Assembly: GCA_030427925.1 (NCBI GenBank)
Contig: JAUICJ010000002.1
Location: 154,936 to 218,935 of the forward strand
Length of the DNA: 64,000 nt
From: Bacteroidia bacterium
GTDB taxonomy: Bacteria; Bacteroidota; Bacteroidia; Flavobacteriales_D; Sanyastnellaceae
Direction of reading: 5' to 3'
Shown here piece by piece: positions 17,550 through 25,390 of this stretch; the first letter of the stretch is position 1, and every line of letters begins with the position of its first letter. A program made the position numbers and the translations under genes. Under the pieces are notes generated by a model. It did no database searches. It was given only the letters and a program-made list of their open reading frames with translations, and was not told the origin of the DNA.

Positions 17550-18206
17550 TCAGCGCTTGCGGGGATTGATTCGGCTTTGGTCCAAATAGTAGCTCATCTC
17601 CTTCGCACACATGTCTGCAAACTCCGAAGGCCAGTGCGCGACCACTTTAATGAGCCGCACCCCCCCCCCTTCGACGGCCTCGGCGTGGATGATTTGCCAC
17701 TGCTCCCAGCGCTCCCCCTCGAATTCCATGCGGTATTTCGCCAAATAGTAGCGCTTGCCCGACGCCGAAGTCGTGGTTGTCAGCGAAATCGGAACCTTCT
17801 CGCCGCCGTATTCCGCACCGTGGAATTCGGTGGCCGCGAGGTCCTCAGCCCATTGGTCCGGATGGCTGTACCGACCATCCAGCTCCTCCTCGAACGCATC
17901 GAATGCCAACATGCTCATGCGCCGCAACGGGTCCACGTATCCGGGCAAATCCAAACTCACTTGAAACAACGGAAGAACGGGAAATCGAATGGGCAATTCC
18001 GATTCTTTGCGCGCAGCCTCCAGGTCGTGGTCTTCGAACGTGGGCACCTTCCCAAATTCATACAACAACCGCCCATCCTCCTTGCCCGAATCGCCCCCCG
18101 CGGATCCCGATCCCGCGGGCTGAGCCCCCACCGGGCGCACCTGCCCGTGGACCATCGTCGCAGCCCATCCGAAACACACCAACAACAACCAACGCATTGA
18201 TTTCAT
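17550..18206 (-). CDS. Secreted protein of unknown function with a G10 tract
   Basis: A 218-residue product starting MKSMRWLLLVCFGWAATM, with a signal peptide ending VHGQ. The mature part has no family I recognise; it includes LPGYVDPLRRMSMLAFDAF near the middle and HWPSEFADMCAKEMSYY near the end. The stop is 3 bases before the giant secreted protein, so the two are probably co-transcribed. Codons 180-183 contain ten G residues in a row (17669-17660 on the minus strand), encoding Gly-Gly-Gly plus the first base of Val. Slippage there would replace the last 36 residues. ATG 18206 is chosen because it begins the signal peptide; a second ATG lies at 18197. Confidence 0.75.
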   Translation of the reverse strand: MKSMRWLLLVCFGWAATMVHGQVRPVGAQPAGSGSAGGDSGKEDGRLLYEFGKVPTFEDHDLEAARKESELPIRFPVLPLFQVSLDLPGYVDPLRRMSMLAFDAFEEELDGRYSHPDQWAEDLAATEFHGAEYGGEKVPISLTTTTSASGKRYYLAKYRMEFEGERWEQWQIIHAEAVEGGGVRLIKVVAHWPSEFADMCAKEMSYYLDQSRINPRKR

Positions 18207-18505
18207 CGCACACATCTTTAGAAAATCCCTTGAATTTGGGATATCGAAATATCGAAGCTCACTTTTCTTCGTCCTAAGGGAATTAAGTGAACTGTGTGAA
18301 CGGAGCACATACCCGACGCACAACTGCTTGATTTCGTGCGATTTCGACTCATACCGCTGTGCCGGATTGGGCACACCTGTAATGGATTGAAAACGTGCCA
18401 ATTTCCATCCGAATGCGGGGCATGTGTTTTTTTCGTTAAGGCGAGAACAACCTCTGGGTTGCTGGTGTACTTTCGCCCGCGCGATAACGATTGAAACACA
18501 ACCGC
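18207..18505. other. 299-bp divergent intergenic region
   Basis: This gap separates the minus-strand secreted genes from the plus-strand ATP-grasp gene, so it must carry promoters both ways. On the plus strand TACTTTCG at 18468-18475 is one base off TAnnTTTG and lies 30 bases before ATG 18506. A 6-bp hairpin TGTGCC/GGCACA spans 18358-18375. A short direct repeat (ATATCGAA twice) lies near 18241-18256. I see no gene or RNA in it. Confidence 0.5.
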
Positions 18506-19537
18506 ATGAACGTCTGCTTCATCATGTACCCTTGGGAGGCCATCACCCCGGCTTCCGACAGCACGCTCCGCATGATCCACGAGTGCGCCAGCCGAGGACA
18601 TCGGGTGGGCCTCACGACGGCACCCAATTTGACCATCCGCGATTCCACGACGATGGCGTTTTGTCGCATGTACGATACAGCGGTGAAGCCTTCGAAGTCG
18701 ATTGAAACGTTCTACAAGCAGGCCAAATTCAAGGAGCAAATGCTCCCCCTCGCTGGCTTCGATGTCATCTTCATGCGGGCGAATCCGCCTTTGGACGCCA
18801 CGGTGCTCAACTTCCTGGACTCCGTCAAGGACGACGTCCTCATCGTGAACAACGTCCTCGGGCTGCGCGAAGCGAACAACAAGCTGTACACCGCCGCCAT
18901 GAACGGTCCTGGCGCTGAAATCACCCCGCGAACCTGGGTGTCGAAGAACAAGGAGTACCTCCAGCGGGTCATTCGGGACAACACCTCCCAAAAGATGATC
19001 ATGAAGCCCCTGAACGGATTCGGGGGCAGCGGCGTCATCGTCATCGAAAAGAACGCCATCCAGAACGTGAATTCGCTTTTGGACTTCTACATCTCGGGGA
19101 AGGGGAACGAATCGAATTACGTCATCATCCAGGACTACGTCGAAGGCGCGGACCAGGGCGATGTGCGGGTGTTGATGCTGCACGGTGAGCCCATCGGCGC
19201 GATGCGTCGGGTGCCGGCAGAAGGCGAAGCGCGCTCCAACGTCCACGCCGGCGGCAAGGCCGTCAAGCACGTGCTCACATCCGAGGAAAAGCGGGTGTGT
19301 CAACTCATCGGCCCGAAGCTCATTAAAGACGGGCTGTTTTTCGTCGGAATCGACCTCATCGGAGGCAAGCTCATCGAGGTCAACGTCCTGAGCCCCGGTG
19401 GCATTGTGAACATCAACCGCTTGAACAAGGTGAAGTTGCAAAAGCGCATCGTCGATTGGGCGGAGGACATGGTACGGCACCAGGCTTGGAGCCAAGAGCG
19501 TCGGGTTGCACTCAGAAGAACCGTGGACGAAGCGTGA
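18506..19537 (+). CDS. GshB-like ATP-grasp ligase
   Basis: A 343-residue ATP-grasp enzyme related to glutathione synthetase. Visible parts are the ATP-binding segment MIMKPLNGFGGSGVIVIE near residue 168, VIIQDYVEGADQGDVRVLML near residue 210, and the metal-site end FFVGIDLIGGKLIEVNVLSP near residue 280, equivalent to the GshB N-x-[TS]-SP-x-G-I block. Such enzymes form amide bonds by acyl-phosphate activation of a carboxylate. The next gene overlaps by GTGA and encodes an amidohydrolase/DUF1704 fusion. No gshA is adjacent, so true glutathione synthesis is not indicated; the substrates are unknown. ATG 18506 is preferred to TTG 18491. Confidence 0.88.
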   Translation: MNVCFIMYPWEAITPASDSTLRMIHECASRGHRVGLTTAPNLTIRDSTTMAFCRMYDTAVKPSKSIETFYKQAKFKEQMLPLAGFDVIFMRANPPLDATVLNFLDSVKDDVLIVNNVLGLREANNKLYTAAMNGPGAEITPRTWVSKNKEYLQRVIRDNTSQKMIMKPLNGFGGSGVIVIEKNAIQNVNSLLDFYISGKGNESNYVIIQDYVEGADQGDVRVLMLHGEPIGAMRRVPAEGEARSNVHAGGKAVKHVLTSEEKRVCQLIGPKLIKDGLFFVGIDLIGGKLIEVNVLSPGGIVNINRLNKVKLQKRIVDWAEDMVRHQAWSQERRVALRRTVDEA

Positions 19538-21546
19538 GGAAGCCGTTGCAATTGACCAGCGCCGAAATCATCGAACGGATTCGGGCGGGTCGCGACTTTG
19601 AAGCCGAAGCCACCGACACGGGGTTGCGCATTCGGATTACCGATTACGTGCCATTTGTGTGCACCGCCATCCATGCGGGAGGACGCATGCGGCACGAGCT
19701 CCAACTCAAATGCGCGCTGGACGAGTTCGACCGGTGGCAAGAGGAGGACCCGGATACGGACACCTTCATCGCCGCCATGCCCATCACGGTGGTGGGGCTG
19801 GATTCACGCTATGCCTACGACTTGAACCGGGCCCCGGACCAAGCCGTGTTCGATGAAGCGTGGGGGCGGAAGGTCTGGAGCCGGCCATTGAACCGGGAAG
19901 AACGGCAACGCTCGTTGGCGCGGCACCGGCGATTTTATGAGGTCATGGCCGCGTTGGTCGGGGAAATTGAACGGCGGTTTGGGGGGTGCGTGGTGTACGA
20001 CATCCACAGCTACAATTGGAAGCGGTGGGACCGCCCCGTGCCAACGTTCAACATCGGATCGGAACGGTTGGACCCGAAGTGGGCCCCGGAGGTGGAGGCG
20101 TTTGCGGGGCATTTGGCCGAGCAGGAGCTCCCACATGAAATCGATACGGCGTGCGCGGTGAACGACGTGTTCATGGGAAGGGGATACAATTTGGCCTTCA
20201 TCAGTGAACGCTTTGACCAAACGCTGGTGCTCGCCACCGAAGTCAAAAAGGTCTACTGCGACGAAGAAACCGGCGAGCGGTACCCGGTCATCACCCGCGC
20301 CTTGCAGCAGGTGTTCAAGCAGGCCATCGTGTCGCACGCCTGGGCATTTGCCAAACGCCACACGCGCTACTCCAGCCCGGAAGCCGCACGCCTGCTCTCA
20401 TCCGAACCGACGGACCAGGTCCTCCGTGTGGACGCGGAACTCCACCAACTCGTGCGCGGCTTCGAGGTCCTCAACCACGTCAACCCCATCAACGTCGAGC
20501 GGGAACGCCGGGCCTTTTTCGCGTCGAAAGGCGCCACGAATCCGCAATTCGCCTACCGACCGCTGCAACTCGAACCGTTCAAACTGAAGCGCCAGCTTTT
20601 GCGCATTCCGGTGGAACGCATCGAGGACGACAGCATCCGCGAGCTGTACGAAGCCACGATCAGCGCCTACCTCGACAAGGTGGATTTGTTGGCCACCCTC
20701 GGCTCACCGAATTTCCTCTACAACTCCTTGCGGTACTACGGCGCGCCGTCGGACCAGGACTTGAAGAATGCCCAGTATTTGCTGCACCTTCCGGAAGTGG
20801 AAGAAGAAGTCCGGCCGGAAAAGCGGGTGGGCACCGACGTCGCGCGCCAAGCCTTCCTCGAAGGCATGGCCCATTACGGCTTTCAAGGCAAGGTCCAAGT
20901 CACCTCGCGCATCGTGGCTGACGCCATGGTGAACAACGCCGAGCGGAAGGTGCTGTTGAAAAAGGGCGCCACCTTCCGTCCGAAGGAATTGCGCTATTTG
21001 GTTCACCACGAAATCGGAGTCCACATGGTCACCACCATGAACGCTGCGCATCAGCCGCTCAAGCTGCTCAGCATCGGCACCCGGGTGGCCACGCGGACGC
21101 AAGAAGGCCTCGCGGTGTTGGCCGAGTACCTCAGTGGCAATACGACGTTGCGGCGGTTGAAAGAACTCGCCTACCGGGTCATTGCCGTTGACCACATGGT
21201 CGGTGGTGCGGACTTCGTCGAAACGTACCGCCACCTCACGCGGGAACTCGAACTCGAAGCCCATTCCGCCTTCTCGCTCACCACCCGCGTGTACCGCGGA
21301 GGCGGACTCACGAAGGACTACCTGTATCTGCAGGGGCTGCGGGAGGTGTTTGAACTGTGGCGGAACCAGGAAGATTTGAGCCCGTTGCTGCTGGGCAAAT
21401 GCTCGATGGAATTCTACGACACCCTGCAGGAAATGATGCAGCGGGGGCTGTTGCATCCGCCGAAGTACATGCCGCTGCCGTTTACGGATCCAAGCCCCGA
21501 GTTGAACGACCCGTTGTTCGATTACATCGTGACGGGGATTCGGTGA
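19534..21546 (+). CDS. N-formylglutamate amidohydrolase-like / DUF1704 (QEGLA motif) fusion
   Basis: A 670-residue cytoplasmic protein starting at GTG 19534, which overlaps the ATP-grasp stop (GTGA). Residues about 1-260 resemble N-formylglutamate amidohydrolase (TAIHAGGRMRHEL, CVVYDIHSYNWKRW, DVFMGRGYNLAFI). Residues about 300-670 are DUF1704, known as the flavohemoglobin-expression-modulating QEGLA family: the non-canonical zinc motif HEIGVH (HExxxH) is at 492-497 and TQEGLAVLAEYL at 522-533. The same domain in eukaryotes includes the tubulin tyrosine carboxypeptidase MATCAP, so a metallo-carboxypeptidase is a reasonable inference. With the ATP-grasp partner it suggests making and trimming an amide-linked small molecule or protein tail. 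The 3' end overlaps the convergent glycosyltransferase gene by 25 bp. Confidence 0.85.
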   Translation: MRKPLQLTSAEIIERIRAGRDFEAEATDTGLRIRITDYVPFVCTAIHAGGRMRHELQLKCALDEFDRWQEEDPDTDTFIAAMPITVVGLDSRYAYDLNRAPDQAVFDEAWGRKVWSRPLNREERQRSLARHRRFYEVMAALVGEIERRFGGCVVYDIHSYNWKRWDRPVPTFNIGSERLDPKWAPEVEAFAGHLAEQELPHEIDTACAVNDVFMGRGYNLAFISERFDQTLVLATEVKKVYCDEETGERYPVITRALQQVFKQAIVSHAWAFAKRHTRYSSPEAARLLSSEPTDQVLRVDAELHQLVRGFEVLNHVNPINVERERRAFFASKGATNPQFAYRPLQLEPFKLKRQLLRIPVERIEDDSIRELYEATISAYLDKVDLLATLGSPNFLYNSLRYYGAPSDQDLKNAQYLLHLPEVEEEVRPEKRVGTDVARQAFLEGMAHYGFQGKVQVTSRIVADAMVNNAERKVLLKKGATFRPKELRYLVHHEIGVHMVTTMNAAHQPLKLLSIGTRVATRTQEGLAVLAEYLSGNTTLRRLKELAYRVIAVDHMVGGADFVETYRHLTRELELEAHSAFSLTTRVYRGGGLTKDYLYLQGLREVFELWRNQEDLSPLLLGKCSMEFYDTLQEMMQRGLLHPPKYMPLPFTDPSPELNDPLFDYIVTGIR

Positions 21547-22811
21547 GGCTTGCGGGATTTGGCCTGCCAAATGTCCCACGCCACCGCCAACCCCACCACG
21601 CCCCAAAACGCCCCAAGGGCCCCCGCGTCCACCGGCAACCGTGCATAGTGCGCGTAACTCAACACGCCCGCTCCCGCGACCCAAAACGGCCACCTCCACG
21701 GCGTGAACGCACCCAACGGCACGAGGTACATCAAATACCACGGGTGCACCGTCGTGGACAGGGCCAACCACAGCCCCCAACCGACCACCCACCGCTGCGG
21801 AAGAGTCCAGCGGGTGCGCGTGGCCGCCCACAACACCCCGAGTCCTCCTGCCGCCGTCATCACCGGTCCCAACCACCGAATCGGATTGTACCCCGTAAAC
21901 GCCATGACCCCATTGCGCACGAGGTAATACGGGCCTGCGTGGAACTCAAACCGGTCCACGAACAAGCGCATGCTCACCCAAGCGAGCGCCGCGAACCCCG
22001 CAGCCCCCAAAGCCAGCACTGCCCAAACCCACCCCTCGCGCCTCCGTTCCGACCAACGGACCCACGCCCACGCCGGCAACCCCAACACGGGCAACCACTT
22101 CAGGCCGATGGCGGCGGCAGCACCCAGGGCCGTCACCGCCCTGTTCCGCGGCCAGCTCAAAGCCGCCGCCACGCCCACCGCCACAACGGCCCATTCCAAA
22201 TGCCCATTCGCCCCGCCCTCCAGCAGCACGACCGGGTGAAACGCATACGCGGCAGCCTCGCGGGGCGACCGGCCCCACCGTTGCAACAAACGCACCAAGC
22301 CCGCAACCACCGCCGCGTCTGCCAACAGCACAAGCCCCTGGTACACCGACCACCACGCCGACAAGGACTGCACTCCGAACCACCAAGGAAGCGCGAACAC
22401 GAGCTGGGCCAAAGGCGGGTAAACTCCCGGATGATCCGGGCTGTTCATGCCGTCGAGCATCGACTCCGCGAGGGGAGACCAAGGGACCGGCAGACTGGCC
22501 TGCCACTGCGAAGGAACCACGCCGGTGGGCCAATGCCCTTGAACCAGGACCCACCCGTCCCATGCATACCGCACCCAATCTTCGCTCAACTGAGGCATCG
22601 CGGGCGCCCACCACACCACGCACCGCAGCGCGACCGCAACGCCCATCAACCAAGCCGCGGAGTTCGGACCGCGGCGGCTCCACGTCCAAGCGAACAGCAG
22701 GGTCACCACCGCGTGGCCGAGCAGGGAAGGCATGGCGGACCGGGGTTCTCCGACGACCCACCAGGTCAGCAACAGCACCACCGGCGTGCCCACGATCCAG
22801 ACCGCCTTCAT
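21522..22811 (-). CDS. Polytopic polyprenyl-sugar-dependent glycosyltransferase (GT87/MptB-like)
   Basis: A 429-residue membrane protein with about ten hydrophobic helices. Early loop DWVRYAWDGWVLVQGHWPTG and NSPDHPGVYPPLAQLVFALP have the D/E-rich first loop and the PP(L/Y)xQ motif seen in GT-C enzymes that use lipid-phosphate sugars, such as the GT87 mannosyltransferases. Further blocks are HPVVLLEGGANGHLEW and GLKWLPVLGLPAW. ATG 22811 overlaps the upstream GT2 gene stop by ATGA; the open frame continues 175 codons upstream inside that gene but looks unlike a protein. It would add a sugar to a lipid-linked or surface acceptor on the outer face of the inner membrane. Substrate unknown. Confidence 0.83.
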   Translation of the reverse strand: MKAVWIVGTPVVLLLTWWVVGEPRSAMPSLLGHAVVTLLFAWTWSRRGPNSAAWLMGVAVALRCVVWWAPAMPQLSEDWVRYAWDGWVLVQGHWPTGVVPSQWQASLPVPWSPLAESMLDGMNSPDHPGVYPPLAQLVFALPWWFGVQSLSAWWSVYQGLVLLADAAVVAGLVRLLQRWGRSPREAAAYAFHPVVLLEGGANGHLEWAVVAVGVAAALSWPRNRAVTALGAAAAIGLKWLPVLGLPAWAWVRWSERRREGWVWAVLALGAAGFAALAWVSMRLFVDRFEFHAGPYYLVRNGVMAFTGYNPIRWLGPVMTAAGGLGVLWAATRTRWTLPQRWVVGWGLWLALSTTVHPWYLMYLVPLGAFTPWRWPFWVAGAGVLSYAHYARLPVDAGALGAFWGVVGLAVAWDIWQAKSRKPHRIPVTM

Positions 22812-24214
22812 GGGGTGCGGGACATGTGGCCCACCCAGGCGTAACCCGCCGCGAGGAGCGCGTGAAACGGCAACAGTCCCCACTCGCCCACCCACGCGCC
22901 CAGCGCGATGCCCGCCGCGAAATAGAGGGACCAAAACCACTCCGCCGTCACCGACCGCGACACCACTGCCGAGGCCATCCCGCCCTTCGGGGTGCGCACA
23001 AAGCCACCCGCCCTGCCCCGCCAACCCTGCCGAACCGATCGCACGTTGCGCCACGTCATTCCGGTTCCGAGGAGCAACATGCCGAGCAGTTGACGCGGGA
23101 ACCACGAAGCGGATCCCCGGCGCTTGTGGGCCTCCGCGTACAGGGCGATGAGCACCAGCAACGCGGCGGCGAAAACGGCTCCGGTGGGCAGCACCCAACC
23201 GAATGCCCCGGACCATGCTTCGATTGCGACGAGCGGCACCGAGGCCGTGGTCATGAGCCAAACCGGAACGTGGATGGAACTGGCGAACAGTTGACCGAGG
23301 GCGTGCCGCCGGCGCGCCCCGCGGTAACTCCTCCAAATGGCGCGAACGTGCTTGCGTGCACAGCCCGCTCCGCCCGCGGTCCAGCGGTGTTGTTGGGAAG
23401 CGTATGCCCCAAACCGCGCGGGCAACTCGGCCGGTGCTTCCAGGTCATCGAGGTAGGCAACGCGCCAGCCCGCCAATTGCACCCGAATGCTGAGGTCAAA
23501 GTCCTCGGCCAGCGTATCCCCCATCCAGCCCCCGGCTTCGTCGATGGCCGAGCGCCGCCACACCCCCGCTGTTCCGTTGAATGCCGCCCAGCCGCCCAAG
23601 GCCGAACGCCCCCCCTGCTCCACCGTAAAATGGGCATCGAGGTTCAAGGCCTGGACGGAAGTCAACGCGTTTTCGCTCCGATTCAAATGCGCCCAACGGG
23701 CTTGGACGGCTGCGGTTTGGGGTTGGCCGATGAGGGCTGCAGTTGCGCGTTCGAGGAAATCGGGTTCGGGGACGAAGTCGGCGTCGAAGATCGCCACAAA
23801 ATCCGCATCGGGTGCGGCACGCAGGCCCGCGTCCAACGCCCCGGCCTTGAATCCCGATCGGTTCGTTCTCCGAAGGTGGGACCAACGAGCGGGATGTGTC
23901 GCCGCGTGGACATCGAGCCAGGCCGCCACCAATTCCGGAGTGGCATCGGTGCTGTCGTCGAGGATTTGGATGTGCAAATCGCCTCCCGACCAACGGAGTC
24001 GTGCGATGGCGTTGAGCAAGCGCTGCGCCACGGCGGACTCGTTATAAACGGGGAGCTGAACGAGGAGGCTGCCTTCAGGACGGGGAGCATCAACCAGCGG
24101 AGGAGGCGCCTTGCGCAAGGCGCGCAGCAGGGCGAGCTGCATGCCGCCCTGAACGAGCATGGCCGTGCCTGCGAGGAAGTACAGGGAAACGAATGCGATC
24201 CAGAGGGCGGTCAT
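22808..24214 (-). CDS. Membrane GT2 glycosyltransferase, cellulose-synthase-like
   Basis: A 468-residue processive-type GT2 enzyme. It has an N-terminal helix, then LLVQLPVYNES (start of the GT-A fold), IQILDDSTD, DFVAIFDADFVPEPDFLE (D-x-D), DTLAEDFDLSIRVQLAGW (catalytic TED-like Asp) and SQQHRWTAGG (QxxRW), with four or more C-terminal helices. The D, DxD, D, QxxRW pattern is that of cellulose synthase and glucomannan/mannan synthase relatives. It is the middle gene of a three-gene operon, joined by ATGA overlaps on both sides. It probably polymerises or adds hexoses to a glycan at the inner membrane; donor and product are not predictable here. Confidence 0.88.
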   Translation of the reverse strand: MTALWIAFVSLYFLAGTAMLVQGGMQLALLRALRKAPPPLVDAPRPEGSLLVQLPVYNESAVAQRLLNAIARLRWSGGDLHIQILDDSTDATPELVAAWLDVHAATHPARWSHLRRTNRSGFKAGALDAGLRAAPDADFVAIFDADFVPEPDFLERATAALIGQPQTAAVQARWAHLNRSENALTSVQALNLDAHFTVEQGGRSALGGWAAFNGTAGVWRRSAIDEAGGWMGDTLAEDFDLSIRVQLAGWRVAYLDDLEAPAELPARFGAYASQQHRWTAGGAGCARKHVRAIWRSYRGARRRHALGQLFASSIHVPVWLMTTASVPLVAIEAWSGAFGWVLPTGAVFAAALLVLIALYAEAHKRRGSASWFPRQLLGMLLLGTGMTWRNVRSVRQGWRGRAGGFVRTPKGGMASAVVSRSVTAEWFWSLYFAAGIALGAWVGEWGLLPFHALLAAGYAWVGHMSRTP

Positions 24215-24912
24215 CCGCGTCGAAAGTGGAGGATGAACAAGGTGGACAGGATTTTATAGCCCGCGAGCACCGTGCCTTTCAGGGTGCCGCTGACTTTGGA
24301 CTGGCCAATTCGCGGACGGTAATCGACGGGGACCTCGACGCCGCGAAGGCCCAGCTGCGCGGCCCGGATTTGCATTTCCACGGTCCAGCCATAATTGCGG
24401 TCCCGCATGCCGAGTTGTTCGTACGCGGAACGGGTGATGGCTCGGAAGGGACCGAGGTCCGTGTAGTGAACGCCGTAAATCCAGCGCATGAGGGTGGTGG
24501 CGAGCCAGTTGCCAAAGCGCTGTTGCGGCATCAGCGATCCGGCCTGCCGGTGTCCCAGCTCGCGGGAACCGATGACGAGGTCGGCGGATTGGGTGGCGAG
24601 GGGGTGAAGGAGATCGGTGATTTGGCCTGGAAAATCGCTGTAGTCGCCATCGAGGAACACGAGGGTCTGCGCGCCCGCCTCCAACGCCGCATCGATGCCC
24701 ATCAAACACGCGGCGCCGTATCCGCGCTCCGGTTGGTGCAGCACGCGCGCCCCCGCTGCAGCCGCCACCTCCGCAGTCCGGTCCGAAGAACCGTTGTCCA
24801 CCACCCAAACCCGCACCACCCCACTCGGGATGTCCGCAATCACCCGCCCAATGGCCTCCTCCTCATTCAGCGCTGGAATGATGACATGCACCGCAAGACT
24901 CCCCCAATTCAT
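24211..24912 (-). CDS. GT2 glycosyltransferase, dolichol-phosphate mannose synthase-like
   Basis: A 233-residue soluble GT2 enzyme of the DPM1/polyprenyl-phosphate sugar synthase type. Blocks are VIIPALNEEEAIGRV at the N-terminus, VWVVDNGSSDRT, GYGAACLMGIDAAL, LVFLDGDYSDFPGQI (DxD metal site) and LGPFRAITRSAYEQL. There are no clear C-terminal membrane helices, so it is the short DPM1 type. It would charge a polyprenyl phosphate with a hexose, which fits the downstream GT87-like enzyme that uses such donors. First gene of the operon; the next gene starts within its stop codon (ATGA). Confidence 0.9.
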   Translation of the reverse strand: MNWGSLAVHVIIPALNEEEAIGRVIADIPSGVVRVWVVDNGSSDRTAEVAAAAGARVLHQPERGYGAACLMGIDAALEAGAQTLVFLDGDYSDFPGQITDLLHPLATQSADLVIGSRELGHRQAGSLMPQQRFGNWLATTLMRWIYGVHYTDLGPFRAITRSAYEQLGMRDRNYGWTVEMQIRAAQLGLRGVEVPVDYRPRIGQSKVSGTLKGTVLAGYKILSTLFILHFRRG

Positions 24913-24962
24913 GGGCGCAAGTTCGCACAGCCGCCGCGAACTTGGGTGCCTTCATTTCGGAA

Positions 24963-25313
24963 TCAGGCCAAATCCACTCCCGGCCGCGTCCACAGCCGGA
25001 ACAGGCGCACCGCACGCGCCCACCCCCACGGCCGCAGCACGCGCTTCGTTTCGGCCACATACGGCTGTTCCACGAGCCGCGCGATGGGCGTGGACTCCAT
25101 GGGCGATGAACCGGCCGAGCCATCCAAAGCGCCCGTGCGCGCCGCCACGTGGCAACTGCCCGCGCAGCAACTGCCCGGAACGTCCTTTTCCACGCACAAC
25201 GTGGCTGCAATCGCCTCGCGGTGCTCGAAGAAGTTCAACACTTCGGCCAATTTCAAGCCGCTATTCAGGAGGAGCAACGCCCCCAAACCGATGAAAGCCA
25301 TCCATTTGTTCAT
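24963..25313 (-). CDS. Small membrane-anchored protein with CCxGxCH motif
   Basis: A 116-residue protein starting MNKWMAFIGLGALLLLNSG, one N-terminal hydrophobic helix. It is followed by FFEHREAIAATLCVEKDVP and GSCCAGSCHV, so four cysteines fall in a pattern C-x(8)-CC-x3-C plus His around residues 40-55. The rest is Arg/Trp-rich and low in recognisable features. Small proteins with a helix and this kind of Cys cluster occur in Bacteroidota, in my recollection, without known function; metal binding is a guess. It lies 50 bases upstream of the glycosyltransferase operon on the same strand, and may or may not be part of it. The stop codon sits on one AGGCCAAAT motif copy. Confidence 0.7.
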   Translation of the reverse strand: MNKWMAFIGLGALLLLNSGLKLAEVLNFFEHREAIAATLCVEKDVPGSCCAGSCHVAARTGALDGSAGSSPMESTPIARLVEQPYVAETKRVLRPWGWARAVRLFRLWTRPGVDLA

Positions 25314-25390
25314 GGCACGCAAGGTGCGGACACTCCACCCGATGCCACCTGAGGCGGCGCAGTCCGCCAGCGACCGTCAACTGACCTCGA

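Noticed and set aside
16314..18200. A 628-codon plus-strand open frame opposite the secreted genes
   Set aside because: It is a shadow of the giant protein and its neighbour; composition is atypical and no motif is seen.
18207..18505. A riboswitch before the ATP-grasp gene
   Set aside because: Only a 6-bp hairpin and a short direct repeat are seen, with no recognisable aptamer core or expression platform.
18506..19537. Glutathione synthetase (true GshB)
   Set aside because: The ATP-grasp fold matches, but there is no gshA nearby and the partner gene is an FGase/DUF1704 fusion, so the glutathione role is not supported.
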